Assembly: GCA_031272655.1 (NCBI GenBank)
Contig: JAISTJ010000142.1
Location: 1 to 18,852 of the forward strand
Direction of reading: 5' to 3'
Length of the DNA stretch: 18,852 bases
DNA from: Tannerella sp.
Lineage (GTDB): Bacteria > Bacteroidota > Bacteroidia > Bacteroidales > Tannerellaceae
Shown here: positions 16,745 through 18,852 of the stretch, in pieces
How the letters are laid out: every line of letters begins with the position of its first letter
How positions within the stretch are numbered: the first letter of the stretch is position 1
Program-made: the position numbers and the translations under genes
Notes under the pieces: generated by a model
Databases searched by the model: none
The model's input: only the letters and a program-made list of their open reading frames with translations
What the model was told of the DNA's origin: nothing

Positions 16745-17038
16745 ATGGGAATAATAATCAAACCTATAGTAACAGAAAAGATGACGGCGGTAACGGAAAA
16801 GTTCCCCAACCGCTACGGATTTCGCGTTTCGCCCGACGCTAACAAGATAGAGATAAAGGAAGCCATCGAGCAGATGTATCAGGTAGTTGTTGAAGACGTC
16901 AACACGATGAAGTTTGCAGGCAAGAAGAAAAGCCGCTACACCAAGTCGGGCGTCGTCAGCGGACGGCAAGACGCATACAAAAAAGCGATAGTAACCCTCA
17001 AAAAAGGCGAAACAATAGATTTCTTCAGTAATATTTAA
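16745..17038 (+). CDS. rplW: 50S ribosomal protein L23
   Basis: L23 sits at the tunnel exit and is the docking site for trigger factor and SRP. 97 residues, normal length. Motifs: IIIKPIVTEKMTAVTEK, NRYGFRVSPDANKIEIKEAI and VNTMKFAGKKKSRYTKSG. The start follows a perfect Shine-Dalgarno sequence by nine bases, unlike its neighbours. Confidence 0.97.
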   Translation: MGIIIKPIVTEKMTAVTEKFPNRYGFRVSPDANKIEIKEAIEQMYQVVVEDVNTMKFAGKKKSRYTKSGVVSGRQDAYKKAIVTLKKGETIDFFSNI

Positions 17039-17040
17039 TT

Positions 17041-17120
17041 AAAAGACAGAATTACAGAATTTTCAGAATTAACAAATTTATGTAGATTATGCGAATTATG
17101 TAATTATGTAAATTAACAGA
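17041..17120. repeat. Irregular A/T-rich repeats before rplB
   Basis: CAGAATT occurs three times within 17046-17069, and AATTATGT-like units recur within about 17074-17115. The period is eight to nine and irregular, so this is not one of the heptad arrays. It fills most of the 93-base rplW-rplB gap. Confidence 0.6.
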
Positions 17121-17131
17121 TAAAAAAAGAA

Positions 17132-17956
17132 ATGGGAATTAGAAAATTGAAGCCCACAACCCCGGGGCAAAGACACAAGATTATTGGCGCGTTTGATAAA
17201 ATCACTGCGAGCACGCCAGAGAAATCGCTTGTAGTCGGCAAGAAGTCATCAGGCGGACGTAACAATCAGGGCAAGATGACGATGCGGTACTTAGGCGGCG
17301 GTCACAAGCGCCGTTACCGTTTCATCGACTTCAAGAGAAGTAAAGACGACGTTCCGGCAACAGTAAAGTCGATAGAGTACGACCCAAACCGTACCTCGCG
17401 CATAGCGCTGCTGTATTACGCCGATGGCGAAAAGAGTTACATCGTAGCGCCTAACGGCTTGGAAGTAGGTCAGACAGTGATGTCGGGCAGCAAAGCGGCT
17501 CCCGAAATAGGCAATGCCTTACCGATGCAGGACATACCTGTCGGTACTATTATCCACAACATCGAACTGCGTCCGGGTCAGGGTGCGAAGTTAGTCCGCT
17601 CGGCGGGCGCATTCGCACAGTTGACCTCGAAAGAAGGCGGTTATGCTATCATCCGTATGCCGAGCGGCGAGACCCGCAAGATACTCGCCGCCTGCAAAGC
17701 AACGGTAGGCAGCGTAGGCAATTCCGACCACGGGTTGGAGAAATCCGGTAAAGCCGGACGCTCGCGCTGGCTGGGACGCCGCCCCCACAATCGCGGCGTT
17801 GTAATGAACCCCGTTGACCACCCCATGGGCGGCGGCGAAGGACGTGCTTCCGGCGGACACCCCCGCTCACGTAAAGGCTTGTATGCTAAGGGCTTGAAAA
17901 CAAGAGCGCCGAAGAAATCCTCAAACCGTTACATTATAGAGAGAAGGAAAAAATAA
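17132..17956 (+). CDS. rplB: 50S ribosomal protein L2
   Basis: L2 binds 23S rRNA near the peptidyl-transferase centre and is needed for subunit joining. 274 residues, as usual. Signatures: [56 protein letters not shown] and the C-terminal loop [21 protein letters not shown]. coli has DHPHGGGEGR there: the first, functionally important histidine is kept, the second is Met. From memory Met is normal in Bacteroidota, so this is a lineage trait. Confidence 0.98.
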   Translation: MGIRKLKPTTPGQRHKIIGAFDKITASTPEKSLVVGKKSSGGRNNQGKMTMRYLGGGHKRRYRFIDFKRSKDDVPATVKSIEYDPNRTSRIALLYYADGEKSYIVAPNGLEVGQTVMSGSKAAPEIGNALPMQDIPVGTIIHNIELRPGQGAKLVRSAGAFAQLTSKEGGYAIIRMPSGETRKILAACKATVGSVGNSDHGLEKSGKAGRSRWLGRRPHNRGVVMNPVDHPMGGGEGRASGGHPRSRKGLYAKGLKTRAPKKSSNRYIIERRKK

Positions 17957-17985
17957 TTAACTGATTAACAGAAAGAGAATTATAT

Positions 17986-18252
17986 ATGAGTCGTTCGTTA
18001 AAAAAAGGTCCGTACATCAACGTCAAACTCGAAAAGAAGGTCTTGACGATGAATGAAACAGGCAAGAAGTCAGTAGTAAAGACTTGGGCGAGGGCGTCGA
18101 TGATTTCCCCCGACTTTGTGGGGCATACGATAGCCGTACACAACGGGAACAAGTTCATTCCCGTCTTTATAACAGAGAATATGGTAGGTCACAAGTTGGG
18201 AGAGTTTTCGCCTACGCGCATCTTCCGTGGCCATGCAGGAAATAAAAAGTAA
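17986..18252 (+). CDS. rpsS: 30S ribosomal protein S19
   Basis: S19 lies in the head of the small subunit and contacts the A-site tRNA region together with S13. 88 residues, typical. [19 protein letters not shown] and the core [20 protein letters not shown] with [15 protein letters not shown] are diagnostic. It follows rplB after 29 bases; rplV starts six bases later. Confidence 0.98.
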   Translation: MSRSLKKGPYINVKLEKKVLTMNETGKKSVVKTWARASMISPDFVGHTIAVHNGNKFIPVFITENMVGHKLGEFSPTRIFRGHAGNKK

Positions 18253-18258
18253 AAGACT

Positions 18259-18702
18259 ATGGGTTCAAGAAAAAGAAATACAGCAGATGCAAGAAAGGAA
18301 GCGCTTAAGCAGGTCTCCTTTGCAAAATTGAACAATGTGCCGTCGTCGCCGCGCAAGATGCGTCTTGTAGTGGATATGATACGCGGCATGGAAGTTTTCC
18401 GCGCACTCGGCGTGTTGAAGTTCTCCAACAAAGACGCCGCGGCGAAGGTAGAGAAACTGCTTCGCTCGGCGATAGCCAACTGGGAAGCGAAGAACGAGCG
18501 CAAGGCAGAAAGCGGCGAACTGTACGTAACAGAGGTCAAGGTCGATGGCGCAACAACCCTCAAGCGCATGCGCCCCGCGCCGCAAGGTCGCGGCTACCGC
18601 ATCCGTAAACGCTCTAACCACGTTACACTCTTTGTCGATACTAAGAATAAAGCAGTTAAAAGCGATGAAACAGAACAAATTACAAACGAAATTCAAAGTT
18701 AA
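18259..18702 (+). CDS. rplV: 50S ribosomal protein L22
   Basis: L22 contacts all 23S rRNA domains and its beta-hairpin lines the exit tunnel opposite L4. 147 residues, longer than the about 110 of E. coli because of short extensions at both ends, including an acidic tail ([14 protein letters not shown]). Motifs: [20 protein letters not shown] and the hairpin [20 protein letters not shown] followed by [11 protein letters not shown]. rpsC starts seven bases after the stop codon. Confidence 0.97.
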   Translation: MGSRKRNTADARKEALKQVSFAKLNNVPSSPRKMRLVVDMIRGMEVFRALGVLKFSNKDAAAKVEKLLRSAIANWEAKNERKAESGELYVTEVKVDGATTLKRMRPAPQGRGYRIRKRSNHVTLFVDTKNKAVKSDETEQITNEIQS

Positions 18703-18709
18703 ATAGCAG

Positions 18710-18852
18710 ATGGGACAGAAAGTTAATCCGATAAGTAACCGATTAGGAATTATCCGTGGATGGGATTCCAACTGGTATGGTGGCAAGAACTATGGCGACA
18801 CCTTGCTGGAAGACAGCAAGATACGTAAGTATATCTATGCCAATCCGCGCCT
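18710..18852 (+). CDS. rpsC: 30S ribosomal protein S3, N-terminal part (cut by the window)
   Basis: ATG 18710 opens a frame that stays open to the edge (47 full codons). [20 protein letters not shown] is the S3 start of Bacteroidota, followed by [21 protein letters not shown]3 forms the mRNA entry site with S4 and S5. Its position after rplV is the standard S10 order. Confidence 0.95.
   Translation, partial: MGQKVNPISNRLGIIRGWDSNWYGGKNYGDTLLEDSKIRKYIYANPR

Noticed and set aside
17132..17956. Met instead of the second His in the L2 DHPHGG loop as a defect
   Set aside because: From memory [10 protein letters not shown] is the normal form in Bacteroidota; the first His is present.

Overview
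The window is a stretch of chromosome from a member of the Bacteroidota, most likely the order Bacteroidales. This rests on five things. Promoters match the Bacteroides consensus (TTTG, about 19 bases, TAnnTTTG). Most genes lack a Shine-Dalgarno sequence. PyrF is the long, about 280-residue type. DUF5106, DUF2752/CCC-motif and Wzi-type genes are present. The ribosomal order rpsL-rpsG-fusA-rpsJ-rplC-rplD-rplW-rplB-rpsS-rplV-rpsC has no tuf between fusA and rpsJ. The species cannot be named from sequence alone.

Layout. 1-427 (minus): the first 142 codons of a secreted protein that runs off the window; its signal-peptide region is built largely from in-frame palindromic repeats. 541-1358 (minus): trmD with its own promoter and a hairpin/T-tract terminator. 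1458-2309 (plus): pyrF, divergent from trmD. 2299-6790 (minus): dnaG followed by a NatA/NatB-like ABC exporter pair; the permease end overlaps the end of pyrF. 6889-11428 (plus): a compact six-gene run of a DUF2752 protein, a CCC-motif membrane protein, a periplasmic DUF5106/thioredoxin-like protein, a bifunctional-nuclease-family protein, rsmE and a Wzi-like outer-membrane barrel. 11498 to the end (plus): the fused str/S10 ribosomal cluster, running into rpsC, which is cut by the window edge.

How the genes work together. Most of the content is housekeeping: tRNA and rRNA methylation (TrmD, RsmE), pyrimidine synthesis (PyrF), replication priming (DnaG) and the ribosome with EF-G. The envelope part is the ABC exporter, the cysteine-bearing membrane proteins next to a thioredoxin-like protein, and the Wzi-like barrel.

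The unusual signal is in the non-coding DNA. Seven tandem arrays of seven-base units, with five different core sequences, fill the dnaG-ABC, rpsL-rpsG and rpsJ-rplC gaps. Two arrays begin on the stop codon of the gene before them. The arrays nearest a stop codon have units that give stop codons in all three frames. Separately, two four-part palindromes inside the first gene differ by matched changes in all four segments, as expected for mobile or structured elements. I found no CRISPR array, transposase, prophage, tRNA or rRNA gene.
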